Source: Verrucomicrobiota bacterium (lineage in GTDB: Bacteria > Chlamydiota > Chlamydiia > Chlamydiales > JAEYWL01). From it: DNA of 30,976 bases. Under the pieces are notes generated by a model, which was given only the letters and a program-made list of their open reading frames with translations, did not search any database and was not told the DNA's origin. The stretch lies in assembly GCA_023428915.1 (NCBI GenBank), contig JAEYWL010000125.1, positions 1-30,976 on the forward strand, in the 5' to 3' direction. Made by a program: the position numbers and the translations under genes. This document shows, one piece after another, positions 6,487-13,829 of this stretch. Positions within the stretch are counted from its first letter, which is position 1; every line of letters begins with the position of its first letter.

Positions 6487-9288
6487 CTAAGAGGCTGGTG
6501 TTTCCAGAAGTTCATAAGCAAAATGATGAAATAGCTGTTCATTTGAAGCCATCTGCTTGCGCAATGATTCCCGCCAGCCGGGCAGGTCGAGTTTAAATTT
6601 ATAAGAAGCCGCAATAATCTGATCGGCAACGGATGGGGATCCGCTCAACCAGTCCAGCAATTCCTGCAAAGAAGATAGCTGTATACCCGCCCGTTGACAG
6701 GCGCGCATTTTTTCTTCAATAGGTAAATCAGCCACCAGAGGATGCAGCAACCTGAAAATATGCGTGTCGCAGGTTTTTTCCAAAGCCTCAACTACTTGAG
6801 AGCGAATCTTAATATTTTTGCTGCGATGCGAGCGGGAGAGAAGTTCAGCATCTTCAATCGAGCCGGCAGAACCTAAGATTTGAATAATAAAATCCATTAC
6901 AGAATGGTAGCCGGTAAGCAAGCCGTCCACTAAAACATTGCTCTCAACTTGAGGATAGGCGGATTTTGCTAAATGAGCATGATAGTAGTAAAAGTAGGCC
7001 CGCTCAATTTCCGCGTGAATAATATCAAAGAGATTGGCGCGCAGCTGAGGCTGCGCCAAACGGGCTAAAGCCCGCCCTGCCAAGGTACGGCAGCGATCGT
7101 GCTGCCCGCCATCTTTAGTAATGGCGAGCAAAACAGGCACTGTACGCAAGCCCATATGACAAATCAGGTCTTCAGTAAGCCTTCTCTCGCTTGGCCTAAA
7201 ATGAATGCTCGCCCCTATAATGTCTTTGACATATGTAGAATCGGCCATTTTCCCAAGAGCTTTTAAACAATTAAGCCGCAACTCATTATCGGTAGAAGCG
7301 CTCAGTTGTGCAATCAAGGCCGGCACATGCCGGACTGTTTGCTTGGTGCAAATTTTCGCCAATGATCCGGCTGCCGCACGTGCAATATTTACTGAGGGTG
7401 ATTTAAGGAAAGGTATTAAAATATCTGCGTTACCAGGGCTAGCCTCTGAGCCTAATATGGCGATCCCCATACAGACTTCAGCTTCATCAGTAGAATCCAG
7501 CAAAATCTCCAATTCCTGAGAGGCCACTGTGCGATTGTACGCCAAGGTCGATGGGGATTGCTGGGCAATTGAATTTCTAAGGGCGATAATGGCCGCAGCC
7601 CTGAGATCCAAACTCTGTTTTTCCAAATCGCCAATAACCTTATCTGGATGCAGCAAGCCCTTTTTAGCTAAGTATAAATGCATTGCACTTTTTAGCATGG
7701 GATCTTGAACATCAATCAGCCAGCGCCTAATGCAGTCGAGGACCAGGCTGTCGGCGCTATAAATTGAATGCTCAATCTGGTTGAGAAAATGTATTTTTGC
7801 AGCAGGCTCCATTTGTTCTGCAAACTTCAAAGCTTGCCTAAGAGTGTGTTCTTCCTCCAGCTGCAGCAAGCCCTGCCCTGCAAAAATCTTAGCCTGTTCG
7901 TCCCCTTGTCTAAAAATAGCCAGTAAATGGTATTCTGAACTTTTGCGCTCTTTGGGCTTAAACTCAGCAAACCAGTCTGCGGCTCTTCTATTAAAACGAA
8001 TCACATTGTCATTTAAATTCCTAAATAGCGCCGGCAGATATTGCCTGCGAATTCCGAACGCCACGCAAATAGCCAGCCCGGAAAGCAGCAAGCCTAATAA
8101 ACGGCTGTTTAGAGGCAAAAAAGCCAGCATTAAGGAACTTGTCAACATGCCTATGGGCTCAAAAAATGATTCGATAATCACCCGAATTTTATACTTTACT
8201 TTCTGGGGGACAGCATTCAGCAAGAGGGAAAAGTTGCTGTCATCGATCACGATCAGCGTACCTTCTACTACGAAGTAGCCCATAATGGGAAATAAGAGCA
8301 GCTCGCTGCTAAGCCAGCCGCTAAAAGTTATAAAAAGGATTAAGGGCGTAGTGAAAACCAACATCGTCACCCCGAACCGCCGCACTAAGCGGCTATAAAT
8401 AAATAGGCCGAAGATCAAATTACAGACGCTTATAATGGCTACCCATTGCCCCATAAATGTTGTCAGCAAAGCTTCAGTATCTTTTTCCATATCAAGACCC
8501 GCCGCTTGGCCAAAGCGCTCTTGAAAAGCAGAAAGCACGTTATACTCTGTAATCACCAGCAGTAATTGCGTAGTGAAATTGCCAATCAACAAGAAAATCG
8601 TAAAGCGGGAAGTCAAAATAGAACGCGTTAAGTGTTTTAACGCCTCCAAATTGACACTGCTATTTGTGTCTGGAGCCGTATCATCGCTAACTGAATCCAG
8701 CCTGGAGCTGATTATGCGGATAAGGATAAGGGCCGCTGCCAATAAACTGGCAATAATCATAATCAAATGGTGCGAATCAAAAAAAGCTGAACGGAGAAGC
8801 AAGCCGGTAACTGCTGCGCCAATAAAGATAAAAGAACTGAATAAGCCAAAAAGGCGCTTGGCATCTTGTAAATGGAAGTACTGGTCTATGAACAACCAAA
8901 AAGAAGTGATGACTACACTAAAAAATAAGTAGCTTCCCACCTTGAGGGCAAACCAAAAATAAAAGGACTTTACTTCCAGCAGGAAAAATAAACACGCTGT
9001 TGCATAGAAAAGAATTGCGGCTGTCAAGATAGCGGCCAAAATCCGGTAAGGCGAGGCTACATGCACAGAATAGAGCAAAAAAGTAGCTGTGACAATTAAG
9101 CCGCAAGCTGTCAGTGAATAGGCTGTCGGCAACTGTTCAGCCCCAATATTTAGCAAAAATACGGCATTGGAAAACTGCACCCCGCAAGTAACCCCTAGCG
9201 CCCAGGTAAATGCCAGCAACGCGAATAGAAATGCCTTTTTCTCCTCGCCCGGATAAATATTAAATAAGCGCCTAATAATTGGTAGCAA
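6487..9288 (-). CDS. NTT/MFS-like membrane protein with C-terminal HEAT repeats
   Basis: A 933-residue inner-membrane protein. Residues 1 to about 420 hold about 12 transmembrane helices and begin NIYPGEEKKAFLFALLAF, like bacterial and plastid ADP/ATP translocases (NTT family), with NIGAEQLP in the first loop. Residues about 430-933 are soluble tandem HEAT-like helical pairs, for example AAAIIALRNSIAQ, IARAAAGSLAKI and LRLNCLKALGKM. The protein is much longer than energy-parasitism NTTs (about 500-530 residues), so it is probably not a classical ATP/ADP exchanger. The start is TTG at 9288: an in-frame TAG directly precedes it, and GGGGAGG lies about 12 nt upstream. TATAAT on the minus strand (9320-9325) is a possible -10. 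Transport and substrate are unproven. Confidence 0.75.
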   Translation of the reverse strand: MLPIIRRLFNIYPGEEKKAFLFALLAFTWALGVTCGVQFSNAVFLLNIGAEQLPTAYSLTACGLIVTATFLLYSVHVASPYRILAAILTAAILFYATACLFFLLEVKSFYFWFALKVGSYLFFSVVITSFWLFIDQYFHLQDAKRLFGLFSSFIFIGAAVTGLLLRSAFFDSHHLIMIIASLLAAALILIRIISSRLDSVSDDTAPDTNSSVNLEALKHLTRSILTSRFTIFLLIGNFTTQLLLVITEYNVLSAFQERFGQAAGLDMEKDTEALLTTFMGQWVAIISVCNLIFGLFIYSRLVRRFGVTMLVFTTPLILFITFSGWLSSELLLFPIMGYFVVEGTLIVIDDSNFSLLLNAVPQKVKYKIRVIIESFFEPIGMLTSSLMLAFLPLNSRLLGLLLSGLAICVAFGIRRQYLPALFRNLNDNVIRFNRRAADWFAEFKPKERKSSEYHLLAIFRQGDEQAKIFAGQGLLQLEEEHTLRQALKFAEQMEPAAKIHFLNQIEHSIYSADSLVLDCIRRWLIDVQDPMLKSAMHLYLAKKGLLHPDKVIGDLEKQSLDLRAAAIIALRNSIAQQSPSTLAYNRTVASQELEILLDSTDEAEVCMGIAILGSEASPGNADILIPFLKSPSVNIARAAAGSLAKICTKQTVRHVPALIAQLSASTDNELRLNCLKALGKMADSTYVKDIIGASIHFRPSERRLTEDLICHMGLRTVPVLLAITKDGGQHDRCRTLAGRALARLAQPQLRANLFDIIHAEIERAYFYYYHAHLAKSAYPQVESNVLVDGLLTGYHSVMDFIIQILGSAGSIEDAELLSRSHRSKNIKIRSQVVEALEKTCDTHIFRLLHPLVADLPIEEKMRACQRAGIQLSSLQELLDWLSGSPSVADQIIAASYKFKLDLPGWRESLRKQMASNEQLFHHFAYELLETPAS

Positions 9289-9393
9289 CTAACGTCGATC
9301 CTCCCCTGTTAGCAGAAGAATTATACGATGAAACGGATAAAGGCAAAAAGTAAAAACTAAAGGGAAACAAAAATATGCATCTTATCATCGCAT

Positions 9394-9422
9394 TTGTGGG
9401 AAAATCCCACTAATGGTATAAT
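9394..9422 (+). promoter_or_regulatory. Promoter with embedded operator of the toxin-antitoxin cassette
   Basis: TTGTGG (9394-9399) and TATAAT (9417-9422) are 17 nt apart, with an extended -10 (TGG before TATAAT). The perfect inverted repeat GTGGGA-AAA-TCCCAC (9396-9410) overlaps the -35 and spacer, where a bound antitoxin would block RNA polymerase. This is the expected layout for autoregulation. Confidence 0.65.
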
Positions 9423-9442
9423 AAATTTATATGGAGGTAATT

Positions 9443-9724
9443 ATGAAAAAACAACAACACACAGTACATATGGACAATAAGCAACGAATCTGCTTGACGC
9501 GGATGCTTACAAAAGAAGAACGGGAAGAGCTCGGGTCTTTTCGAATGTATCGTGAAGGCGTTAAAATCATTCTCGAGCCAGTCATTGAGGTCCCGCAAAA
9601 GGATCATTGGATTTACAAAAACCCAAAAGCTTTTGCTTCGTTAATAAAAGGAATCCAAGATGCCGAAGAAGGCAGGCTGCATGATCTTGGATCATTTGCT
9701 CAATATGCCGATGAAGACGAGTAA
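9443..9724 (+). CDS. Antitoxin partner of the RelE-like toxin
   Basis: A 93-residue protein beginning MKKQQHTVHMDNKQRICLT. The ATG at 9443 was chosen over the one at 9431 because GGAGGT lies 5 nt upstream of it. The N-terminal half (MDNKQRICLTR through EGVKIILEPVIEVP) resembles a small AbrB-like swapped-hairpin or strand-rich DNA-binding module. The C-terminal half (WIYKNPKAFASLIKGIQDAE through LGSFAQYADED) is acidic and probably partly disordered, as in antitoxins that wrap their toxin. The toxin gene starts 6 nt after the stop. The reading frame is intact although the toxin is frameshifted. The antitoxin role rests on pairing and operator context. Confidence 0.75.
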   Translation: MKKQQHTVHMDNKQRICLTRMLTKEEREELGSFRMYREGVKIILEPVIEVPQKDHWIYKNPKAFASLIKGIQDAEEGRLHDLGSFAQYADEDE

Positions 9725-9730
9725 TTAAGT

Positions 9731-10114
9731 ATGGAATTTCAATTGATCTTTTCGGATCAAGCTAAAGAAAAACTGCTGGTATTAGAAACAGACAAATCCA
9801 AGAAAGGATTACTAAAGCAACTGAGAAAAGCGTTGGGTCTTATGGAAACCAACCTAAAACATCCCTCCTTGAACACTCACAAATTTGATGCCATTCAGTG
9901 TAAATTAGGCGATGTTTTTGAGTCGTATGTCCAAAACAAAACTCCGGGCGCTTTCCGTATTTTCTGGGCATATGGACCAGGGCAGAACAAATCTATATTC
10001 TGGATATTGCCCCACATCCCTAAAGTTCATGAGGCCGAAGGTCGATCTCTTCTTATACAGCATGTATATGGAAAATCAATAAGTTTATTAATTACATTAT
10101 ATTTGTTATCATAA
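9731..10114 (+). pseudogene. RelE/ParE-superfamily toxin with one-base frameshift
   Basis: As read, 127 codons. Residues 1-87 are a normal RelE-like toxin (FSDQAKEKLLVLE, KALGLMETNLKHPSLNTHK, SYVQNKTPGAFRIFWAYGPG), but the expected last strand is replaced by an unrelated hydrophobic tail ending LITLYLLS. Shifting frame after the AAA run at 9989-9991 restores IYILDIAPHP and a stop at 10021-10023, the standard end of this family. One extra A would give a 97-residue protein of typical size. The loss removes the last beta strand and conserved C-terminal residues, so the toxin is probably inactive. It could be a true mutation or a homopolymer base-calling error. Confidence 0.85.
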
Positions 10115-10129
10115 ACTAAAAATAATTAA

Positions 10130-10318
10130 ATGATATCAAATTTATTAATTTCACTTTTTACTATGTTTACACTACATATTTTCCCCTCTGCCTCTGTTGA
10201 GATTCAGTCTCAAACTATTGCGTCTACACAAACATCTTACCTACAATCAGTAAAAGATTTAGACATTTCCAAAATTTTTAAAAAAAACAGAAGTCCCAAC
10301 TGCTTTAACTGTAACTAA
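10130..10318 (+). CDS. Short doubtful ORF with signal-peptide-like start
   Basis: A 62-codon ORF in AT-rich DNA after the toxin. Its first 22 residues (MISNLLISLFTMFTLHIFPS) are hydrophobic like a signal peptide, but no ribosome binding site is evident. It has a run of eight A near codon 51. With one A fewer it would read FKKTEVPTALTVTKGFALTY and stop near 10348, a more protein-like end than the annotated SPNCFNCN. It may be a small exported protein with a frameshift, a gene remnant, or chance. I do not recognise it. Confidence 0.2.
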   Translation: MISNLLISLFTMFTLHIFPSASVEIQSQTIASTQTSYLQSVKDLDISKIFKKNRSPNCFNCN

Positions 10319-10350
10319 AGGTTTTGCGTTGACTTATGCAACTATCTCCT

Positions 10351-10396
10351 AAGGTCCTTGGCGTCCCTATTGCCTCTTGTCCCTTTAAGCGCCTCA
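10351..10396. repeat. Degenerate copy of the 9-bp-periodic GTCC repeat
   Basis: GTCC occurs at 10354 and 10363 (9-bp spacing) and again at 10379, followed by CTTTAAGCGCC. The right end, TTGTCCCTTTAAGCGCCT, matches TTGTCCTTTTAAGCGCTT at 24165-24182 at 16 of 18 positions. Both copies sit between convergent genes; this one ends just before the stop of the fadB/fadJ-type gene. Confidence 0.55.
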
Positions 10397-10404
10397 TTCT
10401 GCCT

Positions 10405-12549
10405 TTAGTAGAAGCCCTTGCCGCTATTATTCATCTCCTGGATCAACTGACTTGGAGCGAAGCGCATGCCATATTTGACCTCAAAGTTTTTGAGGTCCGT
10501 ATATATATTCTTAATCCCCCGGTTGTCGGCATAGCGCAGCAGGCCGCCGCGGTAGGGAGGGAAACCGATACCCATGATCAAGCTTAGATCTAAAAGGTCC
10601 GGGTGCTCGGTGATTTTTTCCTCAAGGCAGCGGGAAGCTTCATTGACCATGGAAGAAATAAACCGCGCTTGAATGTCTGTCTCATCGACATTGGCTTTCT
10701 TCCTGCCTACTGCTTCGATTAAAGATTTTACCTCTGGATTAAACTCCCGTTTTTCATTTGTATAGATATAAAAGCCTTTGCCATTCTTCTTTCCGTAGAA
10801 GCCCCGCTCTATCATCAATTCTAAAAGCTTTGCAGGTTTCATGCGCTCGCCGTAAGCTTGCTCGAGAGTCTTGCCGACTTTATACATTACATCGACACCG
10901 ACCTCATCCGCTAATTCAAAAGGATCCATCGGCATGCCAAACTCTTCATTAGCATTCTCTAAAGCTGCGCGTGAATACCCTTCTTCAAACATCAGCATTA
11001 GTTCATTTGCGCCGTGCACAAAAATGCGATTGACTAAGAACCCTGCGCAATCCCCCACCACTATAGGCGTCTTGCCAAGTTTTCGCGATAGATCAACAGT
11101 TGTTGCAACAGCCTCTCCAGCAGCATTTTCCCCGCCAACGACCTCTACAAGAGGCATTTTATTGACCGGATTAAAGAAATGCATGGCTACAAATCGTTCC
11201 GGGTGCTTTAGATCTTTTGCCATATCTTTAAGTGTTAAAGAAGAGGTATTGGTGGCTATAATGGCATCTGGTTTTACAACCTGCTCAAGCTCTTGAAAGA
11301 TTTTACGTTTGAGTTCTAAATTTTCTGTAGCAGCCTCTATTATAATTTCAGCATGCTCAAATCCTGAGTAATCAACCGTTCCGCTAATTAACTGAAAATG
11401 GCGTTCAAAGTCGCATTGCTTGATTTTTTTAGACTTTAAACCTTTATTGAAAAGGGCTCGGGCTACCCCTATGCCTTTGCCGACCAAATCCCAAGAAATA
11501 TCTTTTAAACGCACAGAAACGCCATGATCCGCTAAAAGCCAAGCAATCGTGGCGCCCATAGTTCCAGCCCCGATCACTGCTGCATGCCGCACAGGACGCG
11601 GCGCGGCAGCAAGGACAACGCCAGGATTTTTCTTGGCTGCCTCGCTGACTATATAGAGGCTCATTAAATTCTTCACGACATCAAAATAAGGGGGCAATTC
11701 TTCACTGCAGCAGGCAGCCTCTTTTTCCAACCCTTTTTCTAAAGGCAAGGTGCAGGTTTCCTTGATTAACTTTAATGCAATTAAAGGAGCGGGATATTTA
11801 CCTTTTGTTTTAGCCTCAACATCTTTTTTAGCCTGCCAAAAGAGAAATTCTCTGCCGAGCGAGGTTTTTTCTAACAAGAATGTAAGGATTCCTCCCCGCT
11901 GCCTTTGCTTTTCGATTTTTCGCCGGCCGTTTTCACTTAGGATAAAGTGTATAAACTCCAGCTGCTTTTCTTTGAAAAACTCTGCAGGATAAAGGGCATC
12001 GACAATCCCCATTTTGTAGGCTTTTTGGGCTGGAACAATTTGCCCGGCCAAAATCATGCTCAAACCTTGCTGAAGACCTATCAAACGCGGCAGCCGCTGC
12101 GTGCCGCCCCATCCAGGGAAGATGCCTAGTTTTACTTCAGGCAAACCTATTTGTGTTTTGGAACTATCAGAGGCAATCCTGTAGGTGCAGCTTAATGCAA
12201 GCTCTAGTCCTCCGCCTAAACAGGCTCCATTGATGCAAGCCACAGTAGGAAATGGGAGCTCGTTCAATTTGCGGAATACGCGATGGCCAAGCTTCACATA
12301 CTTTTCAATGATGCTAAAGTCATTAAAAGCTGCTTCAAATGTTTTAAGGTCGGCTCCAGCAATAAAAACACCCTCTTTACCGCTAGTGAATTTCAATAAT
12401 TGAATGGTGTTGTCATAGGCAAGTTGATCTAAAACTTTTTCCAGTTCTGCCAACGCCTCTGGAGTAAGTTTATTTACCTTTTCTCCCGGCATATCAAAAC
12501 AAAGCTCAACCAAGCCTTCCTGGATGCGATTTATCTGAAAGGAAGCCAT
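10405..12549 (-). CDS. fadJ: Fatty-acid oxidation multifunctional protein (enoyl-CoA hydratase/3-hydroxyacyl-CoA dehydrogenase)
   Basis: A 714-residue cytosolic enzyme catalysing hydration of enoyl-CoA and oxidation of 3-hydroxyacyl-CoA in beta-oxidation. Residues 1 to about 200 are a crotonase domain with oxyanion-hole segment AGADLKTFEAA and the two catalytic-Glu motifs NGACLGGGLELAL and GLPEVKLGIFPGWGGTQRLP. From about 325 follows an NAD-binding 3HCDH domain with Rossmann motif VIGAGTMGATIAWLL, then NTSSLTLKDM and catalytic-His segment AMHFFNPVNKMPLVEVV. Two C-terminal 3HCDH helical domains complete the FadB/FadJ layout. Length matches FadJ/FadB (about 710-730). Its ATG overlaps the thiolase stop as TAATG and follows GGAGGTGG. 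FadJ versus FadB cannot be settled from sequence reading. Confidence 0.9.
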   Translation of the reverse strand: MASFQINRIQEGLVELCFDMPGEKVNKLTPEALAELEKVLDQLAYDNTIQLLKFTSGKEGVFIAGADLKTFEAAFNDFSIIEKYVKLGHRVFRKLNELPFPTVACINGACLGGGLELALSCTYRIASDSSKTQIGLPEVKLGIFPGWGGTQRLPRLIGLQQGLSMILAGQIVPAQKAYKMGIVDALYPAEFFKEKQLEFIHFILSENGRRKIEKQRQRGGILTFLLEKTSLGREFLFWQAKKDVEAKTKGKYPAPLIALKLIKETCTLPLEKGLEKEAACCSEELPPYFDVVKNLMSLYIVSEAAKKNPGVVLAAAPRPVRHAAVIGAGTMGATIAWLLADHGVSVRLKDISWDLVGKGIGVARALFNKGLKSKKIKQCDFERHFQLISGTVDYSGFEHAEIIIEAATENLELKRKIFQELEQVVKPDAIIATNTSSLTLKDMAKDLKHPERFVAMHFFNPVNKMPLVEVVGGENAAGEAVATTVDLSRKLGKTPIVVGDCAGFLVNRIFVHGANELMLMFEEGYSRAALENANEEFGMPMDPFELADEVGVDVMYKVGKTLEQAYGERMKPAKLLELMIERGFYGKKNGKGFYIYTNEKREFNPEVKSLIEAVGRKKANVDETDIQARFISSMVNEASRCLEEKITEHPDLLDLSLIMGIGFPPYRGGLLRYADNRGIKNIYTDLKNFEVKYGMRFAPSQLIQEMNNSGKGFY

Positions 12550-13829
12550 TATTCCACCTCCAATAAACAGGCTTCGCCCATGCCCCCGCCAACGCAGAGG
12601 GCAGCGATGCCAAATTTCTTATTATGCTTTCTTAATTCCAGGAGCAAGGTAAGAATCAAACGGGCTCCTGAAGCCCCCAGTGGATGGCCTAAAGCAATTG
12701 CCCCGCCGTTGACATTCAACTTTTCTGTATCAATAACACCTACAGGCTCGTTCCTTCCCAGATATTTTTTTGCAAATTCCTCCGATGCTGCGGCTTTTTG
12801 CACAGCCAACACCTGAGCTGCAAAGGCTTCATTAATCTCGATCAAGTCGATTTCTGCAAGTTTTTTTCCAGTTCTCTCAAGCAGCTTTGCTATCGCATAT
12901 ACTGGGCCTAAACCCATGCGGCTGGGGTCTAATCCAGCCGCTGCGTAATCCAGCAAATAGCCCAATGGTTTTAAACCAAGCTCCTTTGCCTTAGATTCAC
13001 TCATTATCATCAAAGCCACGGCTCCGTCTGTTATCGGGCTCGAGTTGCCAGCCGTGACGCTCCCTGTAACCCGATCAAATACTGGCGGCAGCTTAGCCAG
13101 GGCTTCTAAAGTCTGATTTGCGCGCGGCCCTTCATCCTCGAACTGCATTTTGCTATAATCTTTTGGCAGAGGGACAGGTACAATTTCCTCATTAAAACGT
13201 CCATCCTGCATTGCTTTTGCAGCTTTTAGCTGGCTGCGCAGCGCAAATTGATCCTGTTCTTCACGAGTGATTTTAAACTCTCTAGAGAGGATCTCTGCCG
13301 TCTGCCCCATGGAAAGCCCGCACAAGGGATCAAAGATGCCTGGCATTTGAGGCACAAACAAGGAGGGCCGCAGCTTAGCAAAGGCTCTCAATTTTTGTTT
13401 GAAACTCTTAGCTTGTTTGAAATTTTGCAGCACATCGCGCATTTTTTCAGGGAAGAGGATAGGAAAATTGCTCATAGATTCCACCCCGCCTGCAATAATA
13501 ATGCTCGCATGGTCTAACCAAATCCTGTCAGCGGCAGAAATTACAGCTTCCATGCCTGATGCACAATTGCGGTTAACCGTATATGCGGGAATTTTTTCAG
13601 GCAGGCCGGCTTTAACCGCAATTACTCGCGCTATATTTGTAGCATGTGAAGGCTGCAGCACATTCCCTAAGATAACCTCGTCAATTAGTTCTGGATCAAT
13701 TGACAATCTCGCAGCCAGCTCTTTAACTGCATAGGCCCCAAGATCATCAGCCAGTATGTTTCTAAGGACGCCTCCCCCCTTGCAAAAGGGTGTGCGTACT
13801 CCCTTAACTATCGCTATACGCTCTTTCAT
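12549..13829 (-). CDS. fadI: Acetyl-CoA acyltransferase (3-ketoacyl-CoA thiolase)
   Basis: A 426-residue thiolase that cleaves 3-ketoacyl-CoA with CoA to release acetyl-CoA. The nucleophilic Cys lies in NRNCASGMEAV, the substrate-side motif is INEAFAAQVL, the catalytic His is in GHPLGASGARL, and the second Cys is in CVGGGMGEA. Length is typical for thiolases of this class (about 390-440). The frame extends to 13856, but I chose the ATG at 13829 (MKERIAIVKG), which is preceded by AGAGGAAAAG. This start overlaps the acyl-CoA synthetase stop by 26 nt. It pairs with the multifunctional protein directly downstream, as in fadIJ and fadAB operons. Confidence 0.9.
   Translation of the reverse strand: MKERIAIVKGVRTPFCKGGGVLRNILADDLGAYAVKELAARLSIDPELIDEVILGNVLQPSHATNIARVIAVKAGLPEKIPAYTVNRNCASGMEAVISAADRIWLDHASIIIAGGVESMSNFPILFPEKMRDVLQNFKQAKSFKQKLRAFAKLRPSLFVPQMPGIFDPLCGLSMGQTAEILSREFKITREEQDQFALRSQLKAAKAMQDGRFNEEIVPVPLPKDYSKMQFEDEGPRANQTLEALAKLPPVFDRVTGSVTAGNSSPITDGAVALMIMSESKAKELGLKPLGYLLDYAAAGLDPSRMGLGPVYAIAKLLERTGKKLAEIDLIEINEAFAAQVLAVQKAAASEEFAKKYLGRNEPVGVIDTEKLNVNGGAIALGHPLGASGARLILTLLLELRKHNKKFGIAALCVGGGMGEACLLEVE

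Noticed and set aside
7781..8278. 165-codon plus-strand ORF within the NTT-HEAT gene
   Set aside because: Antisense shadow of a 933-codon gene with clear membrane and HEAT structure; composition is that of a complementary frame.
6487..9288. Classical ADP/ATP translocase for energy parasitism
   Set aside because: The N-terminal half is NTT-like, but the protein has a 500-residue HEAT extension and is nearly twice the normal length, so I did not assign the ATP/ADP exchange function.
10336..10587. 83-codon plus-strand ORF opposite the 3' end of the fadJ gene
   Set aside because: Mostly antisense to a well-supported multifunctional protein gene and begins in repeat sequence; no independent support.
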